Below, in pieces: positions 25,486-32,450 of a DNA stretch of 32,678 bases. The translations under genes and the position numbers were made by a program. The notes under the pieces are model-generated. The model saw only the letters and a program-made list of their open reading frames with translations. It was not told where the DNA came from and searched no databases. Position 1 is the stretch's first letter. Each line of letters opens with the position of its first letter. The stretch is from Methanoregulaceae archaeon (lineage in GTDB: Archaea > Halobacteriota > Methanomicrobia > Methanomicrobiales > Methanospirillaceae), in the NCBI GenBank assembly GCA_021371995.1, contig JAJFVA010000002.1:1-32678 (forward strand), read 5' to 3'.

Positions 25486-25701
25486 ATGCTTCCTGTAAAT
25501 ACCTTATCGCTGGCAGGACTCCAGGTACCGTTGACAACAGCGACAATGACCCCGGACGAAGCCGGGCTCTCCACGACCGTTGGGCCTCCTGAAAATATGG
25601 GAAGTATTCCCTGGTTATGGATCCTTGGAGGTGTCATCGTCATCGGGTCCATAATTGTTGGTGCATTCATTGCATGGCGGAAAGAACAGGACCAGGGTTA
25701 A
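25486..25701 (+). CDS. Short single-pass membrane protein
   Basis: The 71-residue protein has an N-terminal Thr/Pro-rich part (about 1-38), a strong membrane helix (WLWILGGVIVIGSIIVGAFIA, within about 42-62) and a short basic tail (WRKEQDQG). The topology suggests the N-terminal part is outside and the tail inside. I do not recognise a family. It is divergent from amt, with a TATA box just upstream and a T7 tract at 25706-25712. It could be a small membrane subunit or the remaining anchor of a larger surface protein. Confidence 0.6.
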   Translation: MLPVNTLSLAGLQVPLTTATMTPDEAGLSTTVGPPENMGSIPWLWILGGVIVIGSIIVGAFIAWRKEQDQG

Positions 25702-25705
25702 AATC

Positions 25706-25712
25706 TTTTTTT
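25706..25712 (+). terminator. T7 tract after the short membrane protein gene
   Basis: Seven T residues begin four bases after the stop codon, consistent with archaeal U-tract termination. Confidence 0.45.
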
Positions 25713-25863
25713 AATGTATTGGATTTATCTTGGGACTTGAAGGTACCTTAAGGATACCACAGGAAGGAAGGGGACAAATCATCGGGATTACGCAGCATCA
25801 CATGAAAGAACAATATCTGAATACAGAGACGCCGGAAAAGAGAAAAATGAATTCAACAGGTAA

Positions 25864-25995
25864 TTACTGCTTCTTTCGTTCAGAACCGACAATAACAGGA
25901 TTCTCTTTTACGGGTGTACCGTTCATCCGGTTCCACCACTTGTTGTAATCCTCCTGCCAGTTTTTCTGTGGATTCTTTGGTTCGTTTGGCTGCAT
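25864..25995 (-). CDS. 43-residue hydrophilic miniprotein
   Basis: This short minus-strand frame runs from ATG at 25995 to TAA at 25864. It encodes a strongly protein-like sequence rich in Asn, Lys, Pro and Trp, with the motif NWQEDYNKWWNRMNG (residues 12-26) and a basic end, SERKKQ. There are three tryptophans and no cysteine or membrane segment. I do not recognise a family. The opposite-strand reading across the same bases looks like a shadow. No strong ribosome site is visible, and the nearest minus-strand neighbours are more than 270 bases away, so it is probably a single-gene unit. Confidence 0.5.
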   Translation of the reverse strand: MQPNEPKNPQKNWQEDYNKWWNRMNGTPVKENPVIVGSERKKQ

Positions 25996-26207
25996 ACGAT
26001 TACCATAGTACTATTGTCCCGCGACATGATAGCATAGCTGATGGATAAGATATCACAAAAGGGGGACCGTTACCAGTCCGAAAAGAGAAAAACAGCCCTT
26101 GATTCACCGTTTATTGCATGAATACCATTCAAACGGTTTTTCAACAGGTAAATTCTATCATCCCGGTTTCTCATGCTAACAATTCCATGATTACCGATAA
26201 TCAAGTC

Positions 26208-26221
26208 ATTCTCATGAGAAT
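26208..26221. promoter_or_regulatory. 14-bp perfect palindrome
   Basis: ATTCTCATGAGAAT is a perfect palindrome in the non-coding gap 25996-26271, close to a second short inverted repeat, GATTA/TAATC (26190-26203). It is downstream of the cysteine-rich surface-protein gene and upstream of the 43-residue gene on the minus strand, so it could be a protein-binding site for the latter or part of a terminator. Confidence 0.3.
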
Positions 26222-26271
26222 CCGGAACAAACACGCCGGAACGAAATCAAGACTAAAAATTGATGGATATA

Positions 26272-27162
26272 TCAGTATTTCTTTTTCGATGAAAGCCCGG
26301 ACAGGAGAATGACTGCTCCGACTGCTCCAAGAATAGTGAATGCACCAAGCGGTATTCCTGCTGCTGAAGATTTTTCATCTTCCTGACCTGTCGATGATCC
26401 TCCCGCCCGGTTGTAGCAGTACATGGGGTTTTTGTTCGCATCATAGTTGCAGAGGACAGGGGTTCCCCCGCAGAGCGTTAATCCGACCTGGCTCGCGGTT
26501 GCCGCATCAAGGCAGGTGCAGTCACCAGAGCATGATGTCAGGGCAGACGCACTCCCCGATGTTCCCGATGTGGCAGGAAGTGCGGTCCGCTGTGCCAGTG
26601 CATAGCAGTACATACCTCTTCCAGATGCATCGTAATTGCAGAGGACAGGAGATCCACTGCAGAGCGGGAGTCCGAGACTGTCAGCGGCGTCAGGCAGGAT
26701 ACAGCGGCAGTCAGGACCACAGCCGGAGAGGACAATGGCACTTCCGGTAGCGGGAGTTGTTGTCTGGGACGTTGTGGTGAGTGAAGGGGTCGGTGTCAGA
26801 GTCCTCCCAGAGGCTGTAGGCAGGGTGGTTGTTATCGGGATGGTATCAGAGTAACAGTACATGTTCTCGCCAAGCTGGTTTATACCGCAGATTACTCCAC
26901 TCATATTTGAATAACGGTAGCATGGGACTCTCCCCTGGTTATTGGCATTTTTCTCGCCCATGCACGTGCATCCCGAAGAGCAAGGGGGATACGTCGTATT
27001 GAAAGCATATCCCTGAATTGTATCCGTTGTCGTGTCGCTTGAATAATATCCAATGCCGATCACTCCGATTGTCCCATTGTCAGCAACTACGGATACGGGA
27101 AATGCACCGAAGAAAAGTACCGCCATGAGGGTAATAACCACACCATGTTTTACTCTCGTCAC
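26272..27162 (-). CDS. Surface protein with three six-cysteine repeats and a C-terminal anchor
   Basis: The 296-residue exported protein has a signal peptide (about 1-27, ending VVADN) and a C-terminal membrane helix followed by SSKKKY, so it is anchored outside the cell. Between them are three cysteine modules, near residues 61-104, 147-185 and 211-249. The second and third share the exact spacing CX3CXCX13CX6CX10C and end in MYCY. The first has 10 residues instead of 6 between cysteines four and five. Thr/Ser/Pro linkers separate them. I do not recognise the module; it probably forms three disulfides. The GTG start at 27162 has GGAGG eight bases upstream, and TTTAAATA lies at 27204-27211. 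Confidence 0.8.
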   Translation of the reverse strand: MTRVKHGVVITLMAVLFFGAFPVSVVADNGTIGVIGIGYYSSDTTTDTIQGYAFNTTYPPCSSGCTCMGEKNANNQGRVPCYRYSNMSGVICGINQLGENMYCYSDTIPITTTLPTASGRTLTPTPSLTTTSQTTTPATGSAIVLSGCGPDCRCILPDAADSLGLPLCSGSPVLCNYDASGRGMYCYALAQRTALPATSGTSGSASALTSCSGDCTCLDAATASQVGLTLCGGTPVLCNYDANKNPMYCYNRAGGSSTGQEDEKSSAAGIPLGAFTILGAVGAVILLSGLSSKKKY

Positions 27163-27203
27163 TCTCTATTCCTCCTCACTGTTGCATGATCATCACCTGA
27201 TCG

Positions 27204-27211
27204 ATATTTAA
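27204..27211 (-). promoter_or_regulatory. TATA box for the cysteine-repeat gene (TTTAAATA)
   Basis: The minus strand reads ATCTTTAAATATCG, about 45 bases upstream of the GTG start. A leader of about 20 bases would hold the GGAGG ribosome site. Confidence 0.5.
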
Positions 27212-27397
27212 AGATACTCTCGTATTATCAGGTTGGAGAAATAAAATCCGGGATTGTTGGTATCATACTGGCTTTGAGAATTGACTTCTTCACCCGGTTT
27301 ATCGGCGGAAATATGGGCAGTAACGGTTATCCGGCAGTGTTTTTCCAAAATGAGGAGAATGCTTTCATAAACAACGGACATAACAAAAACGATTCTG

Positions 27398-27428
27398 AAA
27401 AGATCAAAACAGGGATAAATTACCCTGT
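27398..27428 (-). terminator. Terminator overlapping the FKBP stop codon
   Basis: ACAGGG and CCCTGT (27423-27428 and 27409-27414 on the plus strand) pair around an 8-base A/T loop that contains the stop codon. They are followed on the minus strand by TTTGATCTTTT, an intrinsic-terminator layout. Confidence 0.55.
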
Positions 27429-28094
27429 CTCTTCTTTTCTCCTGAACGTCTCAACGAGCGTGATCTCGTTGATCTCAGGGATGTGTTCGAGCGACTCTCC
27501 GATAACCCTGCTTCTCCAGAGCACCCAGCGGCGGTCGTAGTTGATGCCCGGTGGGAGGGTGATCGTGAGGACTCCGTCAGCAAACGCGATCTCCATATCG
27601 CGGCCGGCATAGAGCCGGATGAGCCCGTTGACCTTTTCTTCGATCGCGGTCACTTCGCTCTCGATCCTGTACTGGTAATGGAGTTCCTTTCCGGCAAACG
27701 GGTGGTTGAAGTCGAGGAGAACCCTGTTTCCTATCACATCCACAACGACTCCCTCCCCCTTTTCATCCACCTTCAGGTGCATGCCCAGTTTTGGCTTGTC
27801 CTTGAACGCGTTCTTGTTGAATGCCTCGACCTTCTGCGGGTCGTGAGGGCCGAATGCCTTGTCAGGGCCGATATCGACCTCACCCTCAAAGCCCACTTCT
27901 TTTCCGACAAGCTCCTCATCGAGGCCCAGGATGACATGGTGGCTTCCCACGCGGATGGTCACAGGCCCGTAGAGTGCCTCCGGGTTATGGATCCCTGCAT
28001 CTTTTGCTACCTCTTCATCGGTGGTATCGAAGATGGTCCCTGCAATGCTGCCCGTATAGCTGAGCGTGATAAAGTCTCCTTCCTGTAGTGGCAT
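27420..28094 (-). CDS. FKBP-type peptidyl-prolyl isomerase, long archaeal form
   Basis: The 224-residue protein is a cytoplasmic folding factor that isomerises prolyl bonds. The FKBP domain opens with GDFITLSYTGSIAGTIFDTT (residues 6-25), and its other half ends with the DFNHPFAGKELHYQYRI region (about 128-144). An inserted chaperone flap of about 45 residues lies between. A third domain of about 75 residues at the C terminus (VNGLIRLYAGRD to VETFRRKEE) matches the extra domain of the longer archaeal FKBPs, such as the about 26-kDa type of methanogens. It is transcribed alone and divergent from the CYTH gene. Confident family call. Confidence 0.93.
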   Translation of the reverse strand: MPLQEGDFITLSYTGSIAGTIFDTTDEEVAKDAGIHNPEALYGPVTIRVGSHHVILGLDEELVGKEVGFEGEVDIGPDKAFGPHDPQKVEAFNKNAFKDKPKLGMHLKVDEKGEGVVVDVIGNRVLLDFNHPFAGKELHYQYRIESEVTAIEEKVNGLIRLYAGRDMEIAFADGVLTITLPPGINYDRRWVLWRSRVIGESLEHIPEINEITLVETFRRKEETG

Positions 28095-28153
28095 GGCTGT
28101 TCACCTCTGACTATATAACGTAGGGACGATGATACATAAACCTGTGGAACGGC

Positions 28154-28684
28154 ATGCTTGAAGTCGAAATAAAAGCCCGGGTCCCTGACCTCGTCGCGAT
28201 ACGGGAGCGGATTCTTCTCAGCCACGCAGGAACTCCCGCCAGGGTCCATGAGCGGGACATCTATTACAACGCCCCTCACCGGGATTTCGGCATTACCGAT
28301 GAGGCGCTCCGGCTGCGGTATGCGGGCGGCACCTGCACCTTGACCTACAAAGGGAAAAAGATGAAGGAGTACCTGCTCAAGGCCCGTGAAGAGCTGAACT
28401 GCGGGGTCGAGTCAGGTGAGATGATGGAGCTGATCCTCTCGCGGCTCGGGTTTTTGCGGGTTGCGGAGGTTGAAAAATGGAGGGAGTATTACTCCTACCG
28501 GGGAGCAACCGTCTCGCTCGACGAAGTGAAAGGTCTCGGATCATTTATCGAGATAGAAGCCCCCGGAAGTCATGAGCAGAAAAATCCCGAGGAGTTCGTG
28601 CGGGAAATCGCAAAAGAATTGGGAGTTGAGGGAGAGCCAATCCTCTCCTCGTATCTTGAACTGTTGCTGGATGCCAAGAAATAA
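28154..28684 (+). CDS. CYTH-domain protein (CyaB/thiamine-triphosphatase-like)
   Basis: The 176-residue protein belongs to the triphosphate tunnel superfamily. The defining ExExK motif is EVEIK (E3, E5, K7), and tunnel strands carry LRLRYAGG, LTYKGKK, VSLDEVKGLGSFIEIEAP and a final SSYLELLL. It is close to the archaeal class IV adenylate cyclase-like group (CyaB), most of whose archaeal members are thought to hydrolyse or bind triphosphate compounds rather than make cAMP. It is distinct from the VTC enzyme at 5674, a remote member of the same fold. Only 59 bases separate it from the divergent FKBP gene. The true substrate is unknown. Confidence 0.88.
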   Translation: MLEVEIKARVPDLVAIRERILLSHAGTPARVHERDIYYNAPHRDFGITDEALRLRYAGGTCTLTYKGKKMKEYLLKAREELNCGVESGEMMELILSRLGFLRVAEVEKWREYYSYRGATVSLDEVKGLGSFIEIEAPGSHEQKNPEEFVREIAKELGVEGEPILSSYLELLLDAKK

Positions 28685-28703
28685 CCAGTCCTCTTCTGGA
28701 AAC

Positions 28704-28716
28704 CCGGACAGTCCGG
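28704..28716 (+). terminator. CCGGAC/GTCCGG hairpin after the CYTH gene
   Basis: CCGGAC-A-GTCCGG is a perfect 6-bp inverted repeat with a single central base, 20 bases past the stop and followed by TATTTT. It may end transcription or act in mRNA processing. Confidence 0.35.
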
Positions 28717-28823
28717 TATTTTGCGAAGATCCGGGATGATTGGCAGGCATTTCCACATATTACCTTCTCCTGCCCGTCAGTTACCCCCTGGAATTCATGA
28801 ACTCCTCCCCGGGATCTGAAATA

Positions 28824-29954
28824 TCAGAGGGCATTTCGTATTCCCAGGTACATCTCTTCCGGCACAGGATTGAGTGGGATCATCGTCCATGCGTAGATAA
28901 GCGCAAGGACGGCAACAAGGACAATGATTCCTATAAACAGGATTTTATTCTTTGGAAAAACCCTCTCAAATCCAATCAGGGCAAAAGGAGCCATCGGTAG
29001 CATGTATCTGCTAACATCGCCATGGGTTACGAGCGATATGAGCGCGAGGGAGACTCCGGTAAAAAGGGCCATCTCCTTCTCTCCTCTCTCCCAGAGCGAG
29101 ATAGCGGCGATAGCGTATATCACGATAAGAATCCCATAGAGTTCCCTGAAGTAGGAATCCGAAAAGATAACCATGATGCGGAACGGTTCGTGGATATTAC
29201 CCCCGTTCACCGCGAAATAGGCAAAAAAATCTCCGAACGATATGAAATAATACGTGAAAAGCAGCAGTACACTGGCTGGGATCAACAATGACAGAAGGAA
29301 ATTTTTCGGATTCAGTTGCTTCTTCCAAATAAGGGATGCAAGCAGCACAGGGAAGAGGAGAATACCGAATATCCTGGTGAACGTGGCAAGGATGGCTGCA
29401 ATCACGAAATAGGGAATCTGGTCCTTCTTGAGAAAATAGATCGCAGCTAAACAAAGAAATATGAATGCCGGTTCGCTTGCCCCTACATTTCGGTAGAGGA
29501 ACCATCGCAGGGGGAAGAAGGCGAAGAAGAGTGTTAACAGGAGAGGATGTGTCGCCAGCTCAAACTCTTTTACGATTTGGTAAAACATTACCGCAGCGGC
29601 AGCCGCAAAAAGGATTGTTGCGATTATCATCGCTTCAAATACACCGAAGGGCGAGAGGAGCAGAATTGCGAAAGGATAGAGGGGAAAATGCGCGGCATAA
29701 TAACTGGCCCACAGGCCTGATGCAGCATAGAGGGGGCTCTCGGGAGTATACATTGTTTGTGAGACCACTACATACAAAGGGCCGTCCCAGAAACGATATA
29801 CTGCCTGCATCCCGGTCTGCACGAAGTATATCGAGAATACATTCTCAATATTGAGGAGAAATGGCATGAGCGCCAGAAGTGATGAGAGCCCCACCACAGA
29901 GATGATGACAAGATAGGGGAGTAGTGCAGAGGACTTCAGGGTCTCATCTGTCAT
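28824..29954 (-). CDS. Polytopic GT-C-type glycosyltransferase (PIG-V-like)
   Basis: The protein of about 376 residues is a multipass membrane protein with roughly ten hydrophobic segments. The first extracytoplasmic loop carries the FWDGPLY motif, and a later loop carries RNVGASEPAFIF. These resemble the WDG and SES-type motifs of PIG-V-like mannosyltransferases in the GT-C class, which use polyprenyl-phosphate sugars on the outer face. A role in lipid or glycan assembly is inferred. I prefer the ATG at 29954 (MTDETLK) because GCTTATTTATC at about 29983-29990 would place transcription start between it and the in-frame ATG at 29975. It is transcribed alone. Confidence 0.72.
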   Translation of the reverse strand: MTDETLKSSALLPYLVIISVVGLSSLLALMPFLLNIENVFSIYFVQTGMQAVYRFWDGPLYVVVSQTMYTPESPLYAASGLWASYYAAHFPLYPFAILLLSPFGVFEAMIIATILFAAAAAVMFYQIVKEFELATHPLLLTLFFAFFPLRWFLYRNVGASEPAFIFLCLAAIYFLKKDQIPYFVIAAILATFTRIFGILLFPVLLASLIWKKQLNPKNFLLSLLIPASVLLLFTYYFISFGDFFAYFAVNGGNIHEPFRIMVIFSDSYFRELYGILIVIYAIAAISLWERGEKEMALFTGVSLALISLVTHGDVSRYMLPMAPFALIGFERVFPKNKILFIGIIVLVAVLALIYAWTMIPLNPVPEEMYLGIRNAL

Positions 29955-30147
29955 TGTTTCCCTGTTCAATTTCATTAAAGATAAATAAGCCTCAATCTCA
30001 AAGGATTTCGGAATTTTTGAGTGGCCAGGCAGTAGTTATGGACATGGTAACGGAATGCAGAACTAAACGGATGAACCGCAGTGGAAAAGCAGTCCGCACC
30101 CTTTCCCAGAATGTCGAAATCGTCCTGAAAACTACAGCGGATAATGA

Positions 30148-30166
30148 AGAAATAAAGAAAAAGAAA
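30148..30166 (-). terminator. U-rich tract after the metallophosphoesterase gene
   Basis: On the minus strand TTTCTTTTTCTTTATTTCTTC follows the stop codon at 30184 by about 20 bases, a poly-U-type archaeal terminator. Confidence 0.45.
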
Positions 30167-30183
30167 CGGGATTAGACTCTTTT

Positions 30184-30825
30184 CTACACACTGATCAGTT
30201 CGATCTCGATCTCTTTTGGTTCATTGCCGAAATGGATCATGGCACAGTCGCCTGCTGCGGCCATGCCAGGGTTGACCACTTTTACCCCTTCTTCCATTGC
30301 AATTCCCCTCTCCTCATGGATATGGGCACAGCAGACCAGGTCAAACGCTGAGAGATGCCGGCGCACACTCTGGCTTCCCACATGGTTTCCATTCGCCCGG
30401 TCGAGGACACCAAAAGGTGGTGCATGGCTGATCAGGACATTATGAACTGCCCGCTCGCGTTTTGCCAGGATCTTGTGAAGGAGGTCATCAATCTGCTTGT
30501 CGGTCAGTTCAAAGAGGGTATGAAAAGGGGTCGGATTCGACCCGCCTACCCCGCAGATCGAGATCTTACCAAGGTTAATCTGTGCCCCGTGGAGGCAGAC
30601 ACAATCTGAGTGCTCGAGGACATCGATCGTATCCCTTGGATCGCAGTTCCCCGGCACGGCAAAGCAGGGGACATCGATCCTGTCAAGAACGTCGGTCACC
30701 GATTCGGCAGGGCCCATGTTGGTGAGATCACCGGCAATAAAGATCGCATCAGGGTTCAGATCCAGGAATGGATCGAGTTTTCCGTATTCACCATGAAGGT
30801 CTGCCAGAAGCAGGACATCAATCAT
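30184..30825 (-). CDS. Calcineurin-like metallophosphoesterase
   Basis: The 213-residue cytoplasmic phosphoesterase shows all the two-metal motifs in order: DLHG (D9, H11), GDLT (D33), GNCD (N60), SHAPP (about 135-139) and the AHIHE group (about 167-171) near the C terminus. This places it with the YfcE/MJ0936-like phosphodiesterases, which hydrolyse phosphodiesters; the natural substrate is not shown. Its ATG overlaps the TGA of the upstream radical SAM gene as ATGA, so both proteins are made from one mRNA with coupled translation, and a functional link between them is likely. Confidence 0.93.
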   Translation of the reverse strand: MIDVLLLADLHGEYGKLDPFLDLNPDAIFIAGDLTNMGPAESVTDVLDRIDVPCFAVPGNCDPRDTIDVLEHSDCVCLHGAQINLGKISICGVGGSNPTPFHTLFELTDKQIDDLLHKILAKRERAVHNVLISHAPPFGVLDRANGNHVGSQSVRRHLSAFDLVCCAHIHEERGIAMEEGVKVVNPGMAAAGDCAMIHFGNEPKEIEIELISV

Positions 30826-31940
30826 GCTCTATCATTCGAACATGAACCACAAAATGCTATCCTTGGATCACTCCAGGAACCGGTCACTTTTCCCTTCAGT
30901 GCAAGGGACCCGAGCAGGTGGGAGAGCGCAGGGATGAGCGGTGCAGGGCATGTTCCTGCGAGGGGGGTTCCCGGGAGCGGCATGAAGAGGTGTGCATGGA
31001 TAGTTCCCCGGGAGCTGATCCAGTGGATGAGGTCAGCCGTTGCGCGCTGATCCTCCTCCGTCTCGAAAGGAAACCCAACAATCACATCAACCACCGGAAG
31101 GAGGCCTGCGTCAAGACATAACTCCACCGCACGGATGACGTCTTCCACCGTGTGACCCCGTTTCAGCCGTTCAAGCACGTCATTACTGCCAGACTGTGCG
31201 CCAAACTGGAGATTCGTGTTTGCACAATACGTGGTGATCAGCGAAAGAGCCTCTTTTGAGACAAACTCTGGTCTGACCTCGCTTGGAAATGTCCCGAAAT
31301 AGATATTGTTCCGGAGACGTTTCAGGAGGGCGCGGACCTTTTCAAGACGGGGGCTTCTCCCGTCAGACCCGTACGCAAGCGCGTTTGGCGTGACAAACCG
31401 TGCATCACGATATCGCGAGGCGTGCAGGACAATCTGGTCAATGCTGCGGTGCCGCATGCAATGACCGAAGATACGGGGAGTCTGGCAATAGGCACAGGAG
31501 AAAGGACATCCCCGTGATATCTCCACGTACCCTTTCATATATGAGAACGGGGGCCAGGCATCAAGGCGGACCATCGAATCAGCAGGCTGGTACCCCCTCC
31601 TGGTAGCAATGCCGGGGACCGAATCTGCCGTTCCTCTTTCAATTGCAGAGAGCAGGGAAGGAAGGCGGTACTCCCCCTCCCCGACAATAACAAAATCAGC
31701 CTTTTTTGCCACCTCCCTGTAGCATGCCGTGGCGTAGGGACCTCCTGCGATGGTGATACACTCCGCCTGTTCAATTTCAGGTAAAAGATTCCGTGCATTC
31801 AGCGAATTGAGACTGTAACAGGTGATATCACGGGTCGGGGCACTGACGGGTGCAAGCAAAAATCCTTCACGATCGCATGCAGCATAGAGTGCGGCATACG
31901 TGTTCCTGGTTCCGTGGGTATAGCGCCAGTGCACCTTCAT
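30822..31940 (-). CDS. B12-binding-domain/radical SAM protein (MJ_1487-like)
   Basis: The 372-residue protein has an N-terminal cobalamin-binding-like region (about 1-125; AGGPYATACYRE and IVGEGEY are seen) without a canonical DxHxxG motif. A radical SAM TIM-barrel core (about 135-330) follows, with the cluster motif RGCPFSCAYC (C145, C149, C152). A closing CxxC pair (FCGSC) at the C terminus may bind metal. The arrangement matches uncharacterised B12/radical SAM proteins found widely in methanogens (MJ_1487-type); the reaction is unknown, though methyl or sulfur transfer is typical of relatives. A U-rich/TATA region 25-40 bases upstream suggests a leaderless start. It is coupled to the metallophosphoesterase gene. 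Confidence 0.88.
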   Translation of the reverse strand: MKVHWRYTHGTRNTYAALYAACDREGFLLAPVSAPTRDITCYSLNSLNARNLLPEIEQAECITIAGGPYATACYREVAKKADFVIVGEGEYRLPSLLSAIERGTADSVPGIATRRGYQPADSMVRLDAWPPFSYMKGYVEISRGCPFSCAYCQTPRIFGHCMRHRSIDQIVLHASRYRDARFVTPNALAYGSDGRSPRLEKVRALLKRLRNNIYFGTFPSEVRPEFVSKEALSLITTYCANTNLQFGAQSGSNDVLERLKRGHTVEDVIRAVELCLDAGLLPVVDVIVGFPFETEEDQRATADLIHWISSRGTIHAHLFMPLPGTPLAGTCPAPLIPALSHLLGSLALKGKVTGSWSDPRIAFCGSCSNDRA

Positions 31941-31964
31941 TACTACTGTACTGTCCCGTCACGG

Positions 31965-31979
31965 ATAAAAAAGAAAAGG
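31965..31979 (-). terminator. U-rich tract after the right-hand lipoprotein gene
   Basis: On the minus strand CCTTTTCTTTTTTAT follows the stop codon at 31986 within about 20 bases. The T-rich end may double as the TATA element of the downstream radical SAM gene, whose ATG is 25 bases further on. Confidence 0.45.
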
Positions 31980-31985
31980 AGGGGA

Positions 31986-32411
31986 TCAGCCCCGTGTCCG
32001 GTAAGGGAGAAGCTGGTCAATGATCTTATAGGTGACTCCGGTATTCAGGGTCGCATACACCTCGATCCGATCGGTGTCCTTCGTACCCTGGATGATCAGC
32101 TCGGCCCCTTTTTCAGGGGGGAGGTGCTCGATGATCACCTCTCCATCGGCACGCGTGACGCGGACAAGGATATCCTTCGTGGCCATCTGCCCTTCACCTC
32201 CGGAAAAGATGACAGAGATGGTCGCGTAACTGGTATCTTTCTCGTTCACCTGGACCGTAACCGACTGCCCGGAGGGCATGGTCACGGTCGGGCCGGGAGA
32301 CGGGACGGAGGAGGAGCCGCCCGGCGTGACAGTGGGATTATTCCCTGTGCAGCCGGCAGTGAAGAGGAATGCTACCGCCACAGCGATAATAATCAGAACC
32401 TTGTTCCGCAT
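31986..32411 (-). CDS. Small lipoprotein of unknown function
   Basis: The 141-residue exported protein has a hydrophobic leader and lipobox FTAGC, so C21 is the probable lipidated cysteine. A Ser/Pro/Gly/Thr tether (about 22-48) follows, then a beta-rich domain of about 90 residues (VTVQVNEKD, YATISVIFSGGEG, DILVRVTRADG, DRIEVYATL) with no cysteine. No family is recognised. The ATG at 32411 is chosen over an in-frame GTG nine bases upstream because it lies about 27 bases from the TATA-like TTTTTTAAA at 32438-32446 and fits a normal signal peptide. It resembles the lipoprotein at 15338 in layout only. Confidence 0.75.
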   Translation of the reverse strand: MRNKVLIIIAVAVAFLFTAGCTGNNPTVTPGGSSSVPSPGPTVTMPSGQSVTVQVNEKDTSYATISVIFSGGEGQMATKDILVRVTRADGEVIIEHLPPEKGAELIIQGTKDTDRIEVYATLNTGVTYKIIDQLLPYRTRG

Positions 32412-32437
32412 AGCACACACTGTTTGTTCCGGCCCGG

Positions 32438-32446
32438 TTTAAAAAA
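32438..32446 (-). promoter_or_regulatory. TATA box for the lipoprotein gene (TTTTTTAAA)
   Basis: This element is just downstream of the neighbouring stop codon (32451) and about 27-35 bases upstream of the lipoprotein ATG. It suggests separate transcription with little or no leader. Confidence 0.45.
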
Positions 32447-32450
32447 TTGT

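Noticed and set aside
25256-25546. 96-codon minus-strand open frame in AT-rich sequence
   Set aside because: Phe/Tyr/Ile/Ser-rich composition typical of random AT-rich DNA. It overlaps a better gene and its TATA box.
26118-26312. 64-codon plus-strand open frame
   Set aside because: Overlaps the end of the cysteine-repeat gene, contains a perfect palindrome, and lacks coding character.
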